NCBI GenBank assembly: GCA_026119935.1
Contig: JALRMH010000032.1
Span: forward strand, 310,001 to 374,000
Source of the DNA: Endothia cerciana
Taxonomy: Eukaryota; Ascomycota; Sordariomycetes; Diaporthales; Cryphonectriaceae
Direction of reading: 5' to 3'
Length of the DNA stretch: 64,000 bases
The notes beneath the pieces are model-generated. The model was given only the letters and a program-made list of their open reading frames with translations. It ran no database searches and was not told where the DNA came from. Position numbers and translations under genes: made by a program. Of this stretch, positions 10,477-24,533 are shown piece by piece. Positions within the stretch are counted from its first letter, which is position 1, and each line of letters opens with the position of its first letter.

Positions 10477-11664
10477 TTATGATGACGCCCGTACGGAGTC
10501 TGCATCCGCGACGCAGTCCTCCACGTGGTGCAGCGCCCCGTTCCCTTTCGCAGAGGTCGCGGCCAGCTCATCCACGAAGCTGGCCACCTCGGTGCTCCGG
10601 AACCTGCGTGCAGAGACCCCTTGCCCGGACAGGATATCCAGCTCAGCAATGGTGCGGTCCTTGGGCTCCGGCAGGCGGAGGAACGTCCAGGCGGCGCACA
10701 AGAAGCAAGAGCCGGCCCAGAAGAAGGCCGACTTTGCGCCCCAGTTCCAGGCGGTGGGATTGAGCATGCGGGGAGTCATGATGTTGGCCGCAATACCGGT
10801 AGCGTTATAGATGCACCGCGCGAGGACGACGGGCTTGGTCCTCAGGCGGGTCGAGGTGAGCTCCGCGACGAGCGAGTAGCAGACGGGGCCGACCGTGCAG
10901 TCGTAGGCGAAGGTGTAGACGAGCAGCAGGCTGCCGATGGCCCACTGGGCGGCCACATCGGACCGGCCGGCGAAGGCCGTGCAGCCGATGGCGAGGAGGA
11001 CGATAAACATGGCAGCCTGGCCTCCCAGGTACAGGCTGCGCCGGCCGAACCACCGCATCAGGAACCACGACCAGAAGGTGCCGACGGCGCCGATGGCGTA
11101 CTGTGTCAGAGACATATTGAACGAGTTCTCCTCCGCCATGCCGGCCTGCTTGTAGAAGTAGGTCGAGTACCCCATGGAGGTGGAGCCACACAGGGTCTGG
11201 ATGGACCAGACGAAGCCGGAGACCAGCACGAGGGCGCCGATCATGGTCTTGCGGTAGCCGATGCGCTCAGCGATGATGCCGTTGAGGAACAGGCCGAGCA
11301 TCTCGCCGGCCAGGGCCCCACTCGAGAGCCCAGACTGCCAGGCAGCGCTGAGCTCGTAGGAGCCGTCCGCCTGCAGGGTGCCGAACTTCTTGTTGAAGGG
11401 AGTATACGCGAAATACTGGCTCAAGAGGACCACGCCGTAGCCTTCCATGACGACGGCGGTGGACAGCAGGACCGACCAGCCTGCAGCCTTGGGATACAGC
11501 CTGAGCGCGTCCCAGAGGCCCATCCGGCGCTCGGCGTCGGTCGCGGCCGCAGCCCCGCGGACAATGTTCTCGGCGTCGGTGCTGTGGAGTGTCGTGCGTG
11601 GGATGGCACCCTGGCCCTCATGGCCGGGGACTGGGTCCTCCATAGGAGGTGACGTTGATACCAT
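10477..11664 (-). CDS. Alpha-glucoside MFS permease, internally deleted
   Basis: A continuous 395-aa frame starts at an ATG at 11662-11664. The first 150 residues match the start of fungal maltose/alpha-glucoside H+ symporters: a hydrophilic N-terminus, a first membrane helix with EGYGVVLLSQYFAYTPF, then ERIGYRKTMIGALVLVSG. Sequence then passes directly, near residue 153 (about 11195-11215), to QTLCGSTSMGYSTYFYKQAG, which in intact family members lies after the central cytoplasmic loop, at about helix 7. Helices 4-6, the central PESPxWL-type motif and the loop, roughly 130-150 residues, are missing. Intact relatives are about 530-560 aa. The C-terminal half is complete and ends with the PEPKDRTIAELD version of the PETKGRT motif. 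The frame is kept across the junction, but six helices cannot be replaced, so transport activity is unlikely. It faces away from the maltase relic across a 794-nt divergent spacer. Confidence 0.75.
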   Translation of the reverse strand: MVSTSPPMEDPVPGHEGQGAIPRTTLHSTDAENIVRGAAAATDAERRMGLWDALRLYPKAAGWSVLLSTAVVMEGYGVVLLSQYFAYTPFNKKFGTLQADGSYELSAAWQSGLSSGALAGEMLGLFLNGIIAERIGYRKTMIGALVLVSGFVWSIQTLCGSTSMGYSTYFYKQAGMAEENSFNMSLTQYAIGAVGTFWSWFLMRWFGRRSLYLGGQAAMFIVLLAIGCTAFAGRSDVAAQWAIGSLLLVYTFAYDCTVGPVCYSLVAELTSTRLRTKPVVLARCIYNATGIAANIMTPRMLNPTAWNWGAKSAFFWAGSCFLCAAWTFLRLPEPKDRTIAELDILSGQGVSARRFRSTEVASFVDELAATSAKGNGALHHVEDCVADADSVRASS

Positions 11665-13534
<1,870 letters not shown>

Positions 13535-14450
13535 ACCAATGCCGTTACCGTGTAGAACCTTGGAAGTTGAGAAATATACTGATCAGCGCTGAGGCGCGAT
13601 TTGTTATTTCGGTCCTGGGAGTCTTCATCGCCTTGAGATTGCAGACTGCCGACCAATATACTCGACTCCGTATGCCTCATGCTGTAATAGGCTCTCCCTA
13701 GCCCTGCAGGGAACAGCGCATTGTCCATACTAACATCTCGCTCCTCTGGCAAGGGCCGCAGATCATCTCCAGGATGCCTAGCAGGGGCCGGATTTTCAAG
13801 TCCCACACGCGCGCGCCGTCTTCTGCGGCACAACGTACGTCCTTTTTGCGGCGGGCGGAAGTTATTGCAAGTCTGCAGCTTGCCAATTCCTCGTTCAGTC
13901 TTCCACAGGACCAGCCCAACGGCGGGGTAGTATGAAGCGGCCAGAAAAGGCGAGAGAAAGGGAAGCCTTTTTTATTTTTTATTTTCGTCAGGTAGGTCCC
14001 ACCTATCGTGTTCAAGATTTACTGCTGAATTGCGCATGGCCAAGAATATGCGCAGCAGAGAACGAGAAGGGAGGAGGGGGGGGGGGGGGATTGCAGGGCA
14101 CTGGCCCGCCACATGCCTCGCTTCACTCCTCGCCCATGCGGCAAATCTCACCAGCATGAATTTCACCGCAACCCTTAAGAGAGGATGGCCATGGGTGACT
14201 TTTGGGAGGCGGACAGGAGATCCTGCAAGAACAGAGGTGGTCTGTGTATGCCTCGGTGGTTGTCGAGGATATGAAGGGCGTGCACCCGGACATACCCGGT
14301 CCAGACGGGGCAGGACGCGGCGCGCGAAGGTCCTGATAGCATTGAGGATGCGTGCTGTACCCTCGAGAAAGACATCCGGACCTCTCTCTTCCTGAAACGG
14401 GTAGATGGTTTAGGTAGCGCCTTGTTGGCCGGTATAATGGGCTTGATATA

Positions 14451-14494
14451 CCTACCTACCTACCTACCTACCTACCTACCTACCTACCTACCTA
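14451..14494. repeat. (CTAC)n microsatellite
   Basis: About eleven tandem copies of the tetranucleotide CTAC, uninterrupted. Confidence 0.95.
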
Positions 14495-14642
14495 TGTATG
14501 CCATGTTCTAGGACCGCAGGTCTACGGCTGGGCCGGGGCACCGGCGGGGGCTAGATTCCGATTGGGCATCTTGATGGATGCTTATTGCGGTAATTAATAC
14601 CTTTTCTGGCCGGCGAACACCGCGTGTGCAATTTATGAAACA

Positions 14643-14705
14643 GCAGGAATAGCAGGAATAGCAGGAATAGCAGGAATAGCAGGAATAGCAGGAATAGCAG
14701 GAATA
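14643..14705. repeat. Nonamer minisatellite, AGCAGGAAT x7
   Basis: Seven near-perfect copies of a 9-nt unit. Because the unit length is a multiple of three, the minus strand stays open through it (IPAIPAIPA), but I see no gene. Confidence 0.9.
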
Positions 14706-15241
14706 AGCAGCAACATGCGCATACGTATCACCTGTACATTAGCGCCGAAAAAGAAGGGAAAGACCCGGAAGAACAAGAGAATTATAATGGTATAAGAAAA
14801 AGATTGTTGCTCATCTCGGGAGGCCAGGATGTTCCGGGAAAGAAAGGTGGGCGGCATGTTTGATTGAGCAGCAATATGTGAGGCCGGGGATCTCGATCGG
14901 TCGCGGCAGAAATAAAAGAACGCAATGCAGACTTCTAGACAGACACTGGAGGAGGCGGGCCCTTGAGCCGTTGGGAAAGCCCCCCTGCAAATGAGGGCAA
15001 CCATACCACAGCAGTAAAAGAGAGGGCCAGCTGGAAGAGGTCTAGGCTCGCCCGCGGTGGCCCGCCTGGCTACCCAATACTCCGCAGCGTGGCGTCCATG
15101 CATGCATGCCGTCCAACCCTTTTCGAGAGATGCGAGAGGAGGGGGGGGGTGTGGATGGAGGCAGGGAGGCAGGGAGGCAGGGAGGGAATGGTTTGTCTTG
15201 CCTTGCTGCATTGGCCTCGACGTCTCTTTTGTTCTGGACCA

Positions 15242-15289
<48 letters not shown>

Positions 15290-15345
15290 TGTCTTATTTT
15301 ATTTTATTTTATTTTTATTTTTATTTTTATTTTTATTTTTTGTTT
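15242..15345. repeat. (AGC)n followed by (ATTTT)n microsatellites
   Basis: About 15 AGC units are followed directly by a stretch of ATTTT-like units. It lies in the spacer upstream of SSK1. Confidence 0.9.
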
Positions 15346-15766
15346 TTGCGCATCAGGATTGGGCCCCAGAGCCGTGTGTGCTGCACTGCATCTCCAACAG
15401 AACGGCGGTCCGCTGCTGTCCTGTCCTGTCCTGTCCTGTCCTGAACCTTACGCGTTTCTCCCTGTTTGACCCGGGGGGCGACATTTGGGCCGTCCTGTCA
15501 GGTCAGAAAATATCCTTCTTGGGCCTCTTGTTATATCCTGTCGTCCCTGGTCGACCGCGGCACGGGCGGTCTTATACCGACCGACCGACTAACCTACTCG
15601 GAGGGAGAGGTTGTCTGTATCCACCAGGTCTCTCTCTTCTGGTCTCGCGGACACACAAAGAGCCCTCCCAGGTCTCACCACCTCTCGTCTCGTGTCTTCA
15701 TGGACCAAGCAGCACCCGGGTAACTGAGAGCCAGCCCCCTCCCCCCTCCCCCCCTTACCGACTGGC

Positions 15767-16701
15767 ATGGCCGAGTTCGCGGCCAAGATCCGGGCCAAGT
15801 TCAAGAGGAGACACTCCGCGATCCCTGGCATCCCGACGCTGCTCAGCAGGTCCAGCATCAGGTCCTCCGGCAGCCACGGCAGCAGCCTGTACCGCCCGTC
15901 CTCCTCCCGCAGCCACGGTGCCGATCACGTGGTGGCTGAGGGGGGCGGCTCGCGCACCTCGGGGGCCGGCTCGACGGACGGCCAGCCTGGTCCACAGCCT
16001 GGCCATGACCAGCAGGACCGACGAGGGGCAGGTGAGGAGGCGGCAAAGGGGGCGGGGGTGGTAGGGCGGGCAGGCGGCGACGGCCCACGGCATGGCGGTG
16101 AGGGACACCATGTGCGACCTGACGATCCTGGCGGACAGGCACCGAACGAGGAGGGCCCGTCGGCCGTCGAGGAGGGCCTCAGCAATCGTGTCGCTGCAGA
16201 TGGCGCGGACAACCACGACCACGACCACGACCACGACGCGCCAACTGCCGCGGCACTAACGCCAGCACCAGCACCGGCACCGGCACCAGCACCAGCAGCA
16301 CCAGCAGCACCAGCCACCGCTACCAACGGCAGCGCCAGCAGCACCAACACTGGCACTACTGCCGGTGGTGCGGCTGCTAAAGCTTCAGCGGCAGCCCCAG
16401 CGGCAGCCCCAGCAGCAGCAGCACCACCCCCCGCACCACCGCCAGGCAGCACCCCGGCTGCCTCAGAACCGTCCAGAACTAGCAGCAGCACGTCCGGTAA
16501 TGATCTGCACCCGCCGCCGCCGCCGACGAGCAGTTTGAAACTCTCCAGCATCAACGAGCAGCCCTCGCCTCCAGACATGGAACACGCGACGACGCTGCAA
16601 CATCCACGTCCACATCCACACCCACACCCACATCCACATACGCATCCTCATCCACATCCTCACCTGCGACAGCAACAGCAACAGCACCCAAAGCCACATC
16701 C

Positions 16702-16733
<32 letters not shown>

Positions 16734-18864
16734 ACCACGACGACGACCAGCCCCCTTCCACGCCTGCTGCCACCGCGCTCTCGCCAAAGAAGCAGCAGCC
16801 ACCGCCGCCGCCCCCATCAGAGCCCGTCCGCCCTCGCACCCCGAAGCTGGGCACCCTGACGCCGGGCAGGCCGCTGCACATCGCCCTCCCCCCCGCCTCG
16901 TTTGGCCCGCCCTCGGCCGCCAACCTCTCGCCCGGCGCCGCCTACAGCGCCCTGAGCGCCACCGCCCCCTCCTCCCCCCTCGGCCGCTACTCCACGACAC
17001 CAGCCGCCGCCGCCGCCGCCGCCGCCGCCCCGCCGCCCGCCCCTGCTGGCCCCTCCTCCCAGGCCGCCCGACCGCAGCCGCCCCTGCGCCGGCAGTCCCT
17101 CCTCTCCAACCGCCAGTCGACCCTCATCCAGACCCTCCTGCGCGGCTCCCAGGCCGAGGACCCCAACGGCCTGAACCCCGACCAGCTGCTCCCCATCAGC
17201 GGCAACATGGTCACCCGCAAGATCTGGGTCAGGAGGCCCGGCGCCTCGGCGACCCTGGTCACCATCAACGAGGACGACATGGTGGACGACGTGCGGGACA
17301 TGATCCTGCGCAAGTACGCCAACTCCCTCGGCCGCCAGTTCGACTCGCCCGACATCACCCTCCGCATCCGGCCCGGCGGGAACCAGGAGGAGCGCATGCT
17401 CGGCCCCGAGGAGCCCATGGCCAGGACCCTCGACGCCTACTTCCCCGGCGGCCAGTCCATCGACGACGCCCTCATCATAGACGTGCCGCCCCGGCGGACA
17501 CCGCGCGCCTCCCCGCGGTCCGGCCCGCCGCACGCGCCCCATATACAGTACTACGTCGAGGACCCGCGCCCGCCCGAGACGGCAAACGACTATTTCGGCC
17601 CCGGCGCCGTGTCCGCCCTCCCCGTCACGGTCACCGCGCCGCCCGCCGGCCCCTCGCACCCGCACGCCATCTCCGTGCTCGCCACCGGCCAGGTCCCACA
17701 GATCCCCTCCCCGGGGAACACGCGCGCCGCCCGGAACTACAGGGACCGGCCAGAGAGGCCGCGCCTGGGGAGGCAGCACACCTCGTCCCCGACGCTGATC
17801 AACCTCGCCACGGGCGCGACGCACCAGGGCTCCGTGGCGGCGGCAGCCGCCGCAGCAGCCCCACATGGTACGCAGCCCACCCACCCGCACGGTAGAACGC
17901 GCTCACGGACTCACTCGGAAGCATCAGACCAGGCACAGGGGCCGGGCGGGCCCCAGCCGCCCCCCCTACCGACGCCGCCCGCGGCGGGCGACGGGGTCGG
18001 CGTCGTGACGCAGCGGATCGCCACCCCCCCGCCGCAGGTGTCCAGCCCGAGGCCCTCCGCCAAGCCCAAGAAGAAGAAGAACGCGGACCACCCGTCCCTG
18101 CCCAAGGGGATGCTCAACGGCAGCGTCCCGCCCATCAACGTGCTCATCGTGGAGGACAACATCATCAACCTCAAGCTGCTCGAGGCCTTCGTCAAGAGGC
18201 TCAAGGTCCGCTGGAGCACCGCCATGAACGGCCGGGACGCCGTCACCAAGTGGCGCGACGGGGGCTTCCACCTCGTCCTCATGGACATCCAGCTCCCCGT
18301 CATGAGCGGCCTGGACGCGACGCGCGAGATCCGCCGCCTGGAGAGGGTCAACTCCATCGGCGTCTTCAGCTCCGCCGCCTCCACCGCCCCCGAGGAGCTC
18401 AAGGGCGAGCCCGACGAGAAGGACAGGCTGGAGAACATGGACCTGTTCAAGAGCCCCGTGATCATCGTGGCGCTCACGGCATCCTCGCTGCAGAGCGACC
18501 GGCACGAGGCGCTGGCGGCGGGCTGTAATGACTTTCTGACCAAGGTGAGTGCTCTGCTCCCGCCAGCCCCTTACCCCTCTACCAGCCACCCGACCACGCG
18601 CCCCCCCCTTTCTCCGTCTATGAGAGGTCCTATGTTTGCCGTGGCGGGCCGTGGGTGCTGACGTGACAAAAACAGCCCGTCAACTTCGTCTGGCTCGAGC
18701 GCAAGGTCATGGAGTGGGGATGCATGCAGGCACTGATCGACTTTGACGGCTGGCGCAAGTGGAAGGACTTCTCGCCTGTCGTGGATGACAAGGCCAAGAC
18801 GGCCCAGAAGGCCAAGGTGAAGAAGAACAGGTTGGGAACGCAGGCTGTGTCGGCGACTGCCTGA
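15767..18864 (+). CDS. SSK1: SSK1 response regulator of the HOG pathway
   Basis: Two exons (15767-18544 and 18676-18864; intron 131 nt, GTGAGT...ACAG) give 988 aa. The N-terminus MAEFAAKIRAKFKRRHS resembles other fungal Ssk1 proteins. A long low-complexity region (Ala/Pro, His/Pro, poly-Ala, residues about 60-420) follows. Then comes the conserved MVTRKIWVRRPGASATLVTI block near 480-600 and the C-terminal receiver domain from residue 791 (NVLIVEDN). The likely phospho-acceptor is Asp840 (LVLMDIQLP), with acidic pocket residues Glu796/Asp797 and conserved Lys926 (FLTK). In known fungi Ssk1 receives phosphate from the Sln1-Ypd1 relay and, when unphosphorylated, activates the Ssk2 MAPKKK under osmotic stress. 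The intron falls exactly after Lys926. The protein is longer than many homologues because of repeat expansion. Residues about 65-150 look frame-unusual but stay open. Confidence 0.93.
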
Positions 18865-19125
18865 TCCACCACCCACCTTGCTCTGGGCCTCTCTGCTGCC
18901 ATCCGTGGACATGACGCCACACCTGTCATCCGAACTGATCGCTAATACGGGCGACGGCGGGACGGCGACTTATCATTTTAATCCCCATAATCTTCTTTAC
19001 GCGAATACGACATATCAAGACGAACGAGGTCTTCTTTACAAGGGAGGCGTTCTGCCAACTTTTTTTCTTTCTTTCTTTTTTTTTTCTTTTTTCTTTCTTC
19101 TCCTTCTGTTTGGAGAGAGAGAGAG

Positions 19126-19137
<12 letters not shown>

Positions 19138-19168
<31 letters not shown>
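19138..19168. repeat. (GA)n microsatellite
   Basis: About 15 GA dinucleotides, preceded by a T-rich tract. It lies in the 3' flank of SSK1. Confidence 0.9.
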
Positions 19169-19171
<3 letters not shown>

Positions 19172-20519
19172 GGATGATACATATAGACAGACGCATGGGA
19201 GGAAGAAAAAGTCTTAACAAACGTGGTTTGGAGTACCGAGTCAAGAACAGATTGAGCGTATTACATTGCTCCTGTATCATCTGAATATATGGCTGGCCGT
19301 CAGGACGGTCTCGAGCTTTCAACTAGGTTTGACTCCTTGGACTATCCGGGCTGTCTGCTTCTCGGTGCCGTCCTGGCTGTCTAAGGGGCAGGGCAGGAGT
19401 TGGGCTGAGGAGGCTGACCCTGCTGCCTACCGCCTTGAAGGGCTGGACGGCCTTCAGCAGGATCAGACAAGCTCTGCTGTGTCCCGGCGTGTCCTGCCCT
19501 CGTCTAATCATGTACCATACACAGCTATGTCCAGATGCAGGTGGAGGCTACAACATTCCGCCCCCCCCAGGTCGGCAGGAGGGGGAACAGACGGCGTGCT
19601 CCCTGGTGCGACAGCTCGCTCGCTGAGGCCTGCAAGGTGATCTGCAGTGGTGGTTCGGTCTCGGGGGGGGGGAGGGGGAACTCGCACGGATTGACAAATT
19701 GCAAGCACGGCGATTCCAAAGCCTTGACCGCACAGACGCCGTCTAGGTGGCTCGGACCTATGTAGGATCCCTGTCTACAGCATATTTATTTATTTATTTT
19801 TTCGGCCTCAGCAGGAGACCGGGGAGTGCAGCCATTGGCCGTTCGACCCATGCCTTGCACCAACTGCGCTGCTCTGCCAGGTGCTTTTATACTGAATCGT
19901 AACCTACGGCCAAAGACTTTCTTCATCCCTACACCTAGTCGGGGTCTGGATATCTTCTTCCGCCATGTTTCTCAAAACCCTTCCGTCTGAGGCAGCTCAG
20001 AAACCCATTCTCCTCCTCCACGCGCTTCCAGCCTCGTCTGCCGAGCCCGACATGTTCAACTCCGCCATCGCCGTATGCCCGCTGCCCTCATCCCCCCAGT
20101 CGTCTCCGAGTGGTGCCGTCCTTGCTTCACGGGGAAGCGCACCACGGGTCTGCAGTATGCCGCGGGATGACGGCATTGCCTTGTCGCTCTCGGAGGTCGT
20201 GCAGAGGCAGGAGTCCGTGGCCGCCTGGGACCAGGAAGTCTGTAGGGCGGTTAGAGGGGCTGAGATGGAAATGGCTGTCGTCCCTCAGGCCGGCCGTCTC
20301 CTACCTTTGCCTCATCTGTAAGCTCAACCTAAGCAGGGCGCGCGTCTCCTGAGGGGACGACCAGGCCGTATTGCGTTATAAAGAGCCGCATCTCTGCGAT
20401 GTCTTGAATGAATCGTCTAGGAAACGTCAAGGTGCCCCACTATCATGCTCCTGACAATATGCCGGTCCGCGGCGGCGTCACACTGAATACATTCTATAAC
20501 GACTCTTGAACAATCGATG

Positions 20520-20700
20520 GCCGTCCCGCCGGCCTGTTTAACTTTCAAGGTTATGAAAGGTTAAGAAATATTATACATGATATGATATAAATTAAGCCGT
20601 TAACATCATAAGGCTAAGCGGGTTAAATATAACTCTATATGTGACAATATTATAGGTAAATACTTACTCAGTAGGACTTACTAGTAAATGCTTGTGGTGT
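20520..20700. other. AT-rich island
   Basis: About 180 nt that is clearly richer in A and T, and in TpA steps, than its GC-rich surroundings. No open frame is present. It could be a small RIP-mutated repeat remnant. That is inference only. Confidence 0.45.
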
Positions 20701-21825
20701 GGATCCTATTAGAGCACTGTCCCCATCGCTAGTTCTTGCGAGCGTAAAGGGATACAGACCACCAGCAGAGCATGGACCGTGAGAAAAATGGCAAGGGGTC
20801 TAAAAAATAAAATAAAATAAAATAAAATAAAAATCGGCCTCCAACCATAACATTTCTCCAGGTGTGCCGCCCATACGGAAGCATCATCAAGGGATCTTGG
20901 AGAAGGCGTAGCACCGACTCGGAGGCATATAGGGGTAGTAGAGATGAAGTATTGTACCATAGTAGTACGGAGGTTGCGCGAACCTAACGTTACAAATGTG
21001 AACATGTGGCGCTGGTTGGAATGAGTAGGGTGTCCGTCTTCCCGCTGGTATCTTTCACATGCAGGAAGATACATATTGCGGCCAGCGACAGACGACCAGG
21101 AGGTGGATATGGGGAATGATCGACAAGCCTGGGATCGAGCCCATGTCTGGCCCACACCGGGCGTTTCGAACTCACCCGGGGAGCGGTTCCGTAGCAGATG
21201 CGGCTTCGAGCACCCGGGCAAGGGCACCACGTGTCTCAGACCGCCGGGCGAGCTGAAGATGATGTCCTGACGGGGGGGGGGGGGGCTTGCGGGACGGCCA
21301 GGAAAACTCTCTCCCGTTCTCAACTGTCTCTTCACGAGCCATCCCCATCTGCAAGCTCACTCACCAGACAGGCCAGCCTCTGGCCATCCGCAGACAAGCT
21401 TGGGTTCCTCGGTGACCCTCGTTCCGTCTCCAAGCCCAAGACTCGAGCAGGCCACTGCTGCTTCTTAGGTCTCCGTCATGGGCCCCGGGTCTTCTTACGG
21501 CCGCAGGTTCACGTGGAGGAATCCATGCCGACTTTTGTAGGAGTCTCCCATGTACTGCTCGTCACTAGCCTAGAGGAGGCCTCATCCAAACCCTTCCGCG
21601 GACCTCCACGAGGCGCTGCTCCTTTGCCCGTGCCTCACACCATTGGTCCTATCTGTTTGGGGCCAGTATCGAGCTAGCCGGCCTGGCAGCCTCGTGGAAC
21701 CCGTTTTCCCATGACGTTTTCTGCCAATATATTCGGGTCATCATTAATCTCATGCTGTAAGTACATTCGGCAGCTAACCATCCTGAAACCCCACGATGTG
21801 ACTGAAAAGCAACCATGCGCCGCTG

Positions 21826-21857
<32 letters not shown>

Positions 21858-23055
21858 TTTTGGGCTACCTCAGCACCATCAGTGTGCCGTGATGGTTTCC
21901 CCCCAACTGAAGTTAGCAGGGGAGGTCACAGCTGCTACGGGGGACCTCATGCTTCAGTCGATCACACTCTACCGCGTCTGCCCTTTGTCCTATATGGCCG
22001 CCCCCTGGCGGAGCGTGGCGCTGGCCGGCGGTGACCGACGACACACACCGAGGAGCTTGTGTCCAGCAGTCTCATCGCCGACCTCCGGGGATGGCGTCAA
22101 GATTGGCGTGCAGCTGCGAGACCAAGCCAAGCCTGCCCGGACCGTCGCCGGTGTTGTGGGCAGTACTGGCGCGGGCAGGAGCTGTAGGTCCCGTCCACAC
22201 CCCTTAGCATTCCCCCTACCGACCAAGTACCAGGCTCGTACCGACCATCTCTTACATGTAGTTCAAAGGTTAAATCCCCGGAAGAAGCCACTCACTCAAT
22301 GTGTGTCACCACGTCTCGGAAGGGGGGGGGGGGGAAGGGTATCATCACGGTAAGACTGCCGGAACAATTAATTGGTGGTACACCAAGATTGAACCTCGAT
22401 TTTTGCAACCGCGAAACGAAAGAAGAACGAAGGAAGAGGGGGGGAAAAAAGAAAAAAGAAAAAAAAAAAAAAAAGAAAGGAAAGAAGACAAAAAAAAACC
22501 AAAAAAAAAAAACAACCACCCGGAGCATTCTCACTTCCGGACTTATCAATCCTGCCGATAGTTGAATAGTGTTTTTGTTCCTCTAATAACGATATCTGAA
22601 GACGAACCGGCATGTGCTGGTCCGTGCACAGGCACGGCCGCAGCCGGGCTGAACGGCTCCGGAAAGGGCAGCCCCTGCTGCCGGATTCCTATGGTACCAT
22701 AGAACTAGGACATTGTACCGGGTATATGGTGTACTGCTACCATAAGTATGTACCTCCTTGAACTGGGGACGGGGGGGGGGGGTCGGGGTCGGGGTGGTGC
22801 CAAGGAACACGAGAGAAACACCAGAGGCGGGACGAATCCTGCACCGTGGAGATGACGTTTGTTTTGTTTGAGGACAGGCAGCTAGCCATACCAGGGGCGC
22901 CAAGACCGCCTGATCTCGTCTGGTCGAAAGGAACCGGAGAAGGGCTGGCGATCTGTACAGGTCATACGTACAGCTGCGGTGGGCTGACTGGCTGACAATG
23001 ACTGACTTTGCTGTTGACTGACCAAGCCTCGACGGCCTGCCACGCCTGCGGGGCT

Positions 23056-23106
23056 TGCTGGCTGCTGGCTGCTGGCTGCTGGCTGCTGGCTGCTGGCTGC
23101 TGGCTG
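23056..23106. repeat. Heptamer repeat GGCTGCT x7
   Basis: About seven tandem copies of a 7-nt unit in the spacer upstream of SEC2. Confidence 0.85.
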
Positions 23107-24533
23107 CGGTTAGGTCATCAGGCCCTGTTTTCCAGCGGCTCGCGGGCCAGTCGTTCGACGTGGCGCTAGCAGAGAAAGGAAGAAAGCCTGGCTGAGGCCC
23201 TGGAAGCTTCCGAGGCACGCGAGGTGACCATCCACTCTGACGACCCATCCCTGGCAGCTGCTGGGGCGCCCGGCATGGGGGCCCCCCTGCAGGGCGGTAC
23301 AGGACCCCCCCCCCCATCAATTGATGCTGTGCAGGTCAGCTGCAGGATACATAGTTACTACTGTAGGTTATGGATGGTAGCATGCAGCAACCGCCGGCAT
23401 CCGATCGTACCTCGTACCATGGCCATGTACGCAGTACTTACCCTGTAGTTACTCAGCAGGCCCTGCACCGGTCCTACATCGTACTTCTTCTATCCAAGCC
23501 CTTTCCAGGCCCCCCCCACCCCTGTGGCCCTCTACAGTAGCCTGCTCTTGGGGCCCCCTCCCCGCCCTGTTCCCTCCTCGGCCCCTTCACACAACATCTT
23601 TCGCCTCTCCTCTCTCAAATCTCGAACTCTCCACCCAGCACCCCGTCTCTCCCGTCTCCCCCCTCTCCACCCGCCCCCGGCACGCCTGCACGCTCCTTCG
23701 CCTCAGATTGCGACCCCCAAAAAAGCCATACCCAGACTGGACCTAGGGTCCCTTCTCCTCCTCCTCCTCCTCCTCCTCCTCACCCTAACCAGCTAACAAA
23801 CTTTCTTCCCATCTTCCGTCATCACCTTTCCATCATCTCCTCGCCTGGTTTAGATTCTCTTTTTTTTCCCGTCCGCTCCCTTATTTCCCGCCTTTCTCCC
23901 CCTCTCTCGACGACAACAAGGACGACCTCATATATCGATCCCCTCCCGCCCCTTTCCCTCTTTTCTCTCTCAACCCCCCCCCCTCCCCCCCAAGGAGCTG
24001 CGACTTTATACAATCCGATCCCCGATCCCGAAATAGCCGGTTCGTACTACAGTAATGTTAATCAGGTGTCCTTGATCCGCCGTCTCCTCTGGGCAGCGAG
24101 GTGTCTCGGACCGACTCGACTCGACTCGTCTCGTCTCATCTGTCGAAGAACCTCGCCGGACGACAGGACAGGACAGGACGGGTCTGGGCTGCCTGGGTTT
24201 GCTCCACGCGGATCCCACGCCCCGAAATCGAAACGCCCGCCCCCCCCCCCCCGGGCTATTGGGTCTAGCCATTGCGAGGCTATTGCGGCAGTCCTCCTGC
24301 CCTCTTCGGCCATCGACCTATTCCCTCGGGACGAGACAACCGGGCCTCGTCTTGTCTGTCCCTTCTCTCTCTCTCTCTCTCGCGGCCCCCCTCGGACCCT
24401 CCACATACCACCGCGCCGATCTTCGTCTCCCTCGTCCTCGCACCTTCAGGCGTCCACACTACCACCCTCGGAGATCTATCTAGTTGCCTTTTTCCCGCCT
24501 CGCAGGACCAGCCCGTTCTGGTTCTGCCCTGCT

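Larger units (their letters stand above)
13535..15766. other. Repeat-rich spacer before SSK1
   Basis: I see no gene. The stretch contains a 14-nt G run (14076-14089), CTAC and nonamer repeats, AGC and ATTTT microsatellites and a short CTGTC repeat near 15418-15442. The last 150 nt before 15767 form the CT-rich leader of SSK1. Confidence 0.5.
18865..24533. other. Long spacer between SSK1 and SEC2
   Basis: This 5.7-kb stretch has no gene I can support. A 118-codon plus-strand frame at 19965-20321 has a fair start context but no family resemblance or typical coding pattern. The stretch contains a T-rich and GA-repeat block (about 19058-19168), an AT-rich island (20520-20700), poly-A (21828-21853), purine-rich A/G blocks (22430-22512), a GGCTGCT repeat (23056-23106), several long G/C runs and a strongly CT-rich leader from 23500 to 24533. 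Confidence 0.5.

Noticed and set aside
10525..11652. Plus-strand frame of 375 codons over the permease
   Set aside because: Antisense shadow of the MFS gene; no domain pattern, composition rich in Gly/Ala/Asp/Arg as expected of a shadow.
14641..14706. Short tandem repeats as a CRISPR array
   Set aside because: Units are contiguous without spacers and the organism is a fungus; it is a minisatellite.
16817..17890. Minus-strand frame of 357 codons over SSK1
   Set aside because: Antisense shadow of a GC-rich coding region; Gly/Arg/Val-rich without motifs.
19965..20321. 118-codon frame with a fair start context
   Set aside because: No family resemblance, ordinary composition for the spacer, and no leader pattern strong enough.
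21150..21185. GTTCGAA-type T-arm on the minus strand
   Set aside because: Stem pairing fails with a 7-nt loop and there is no cloverleaf around it.
22430..22565. Lys-rich frames over purine tract
   Set aside because: They are translations of an A/G-rich simple repeat, open in several frames at once.
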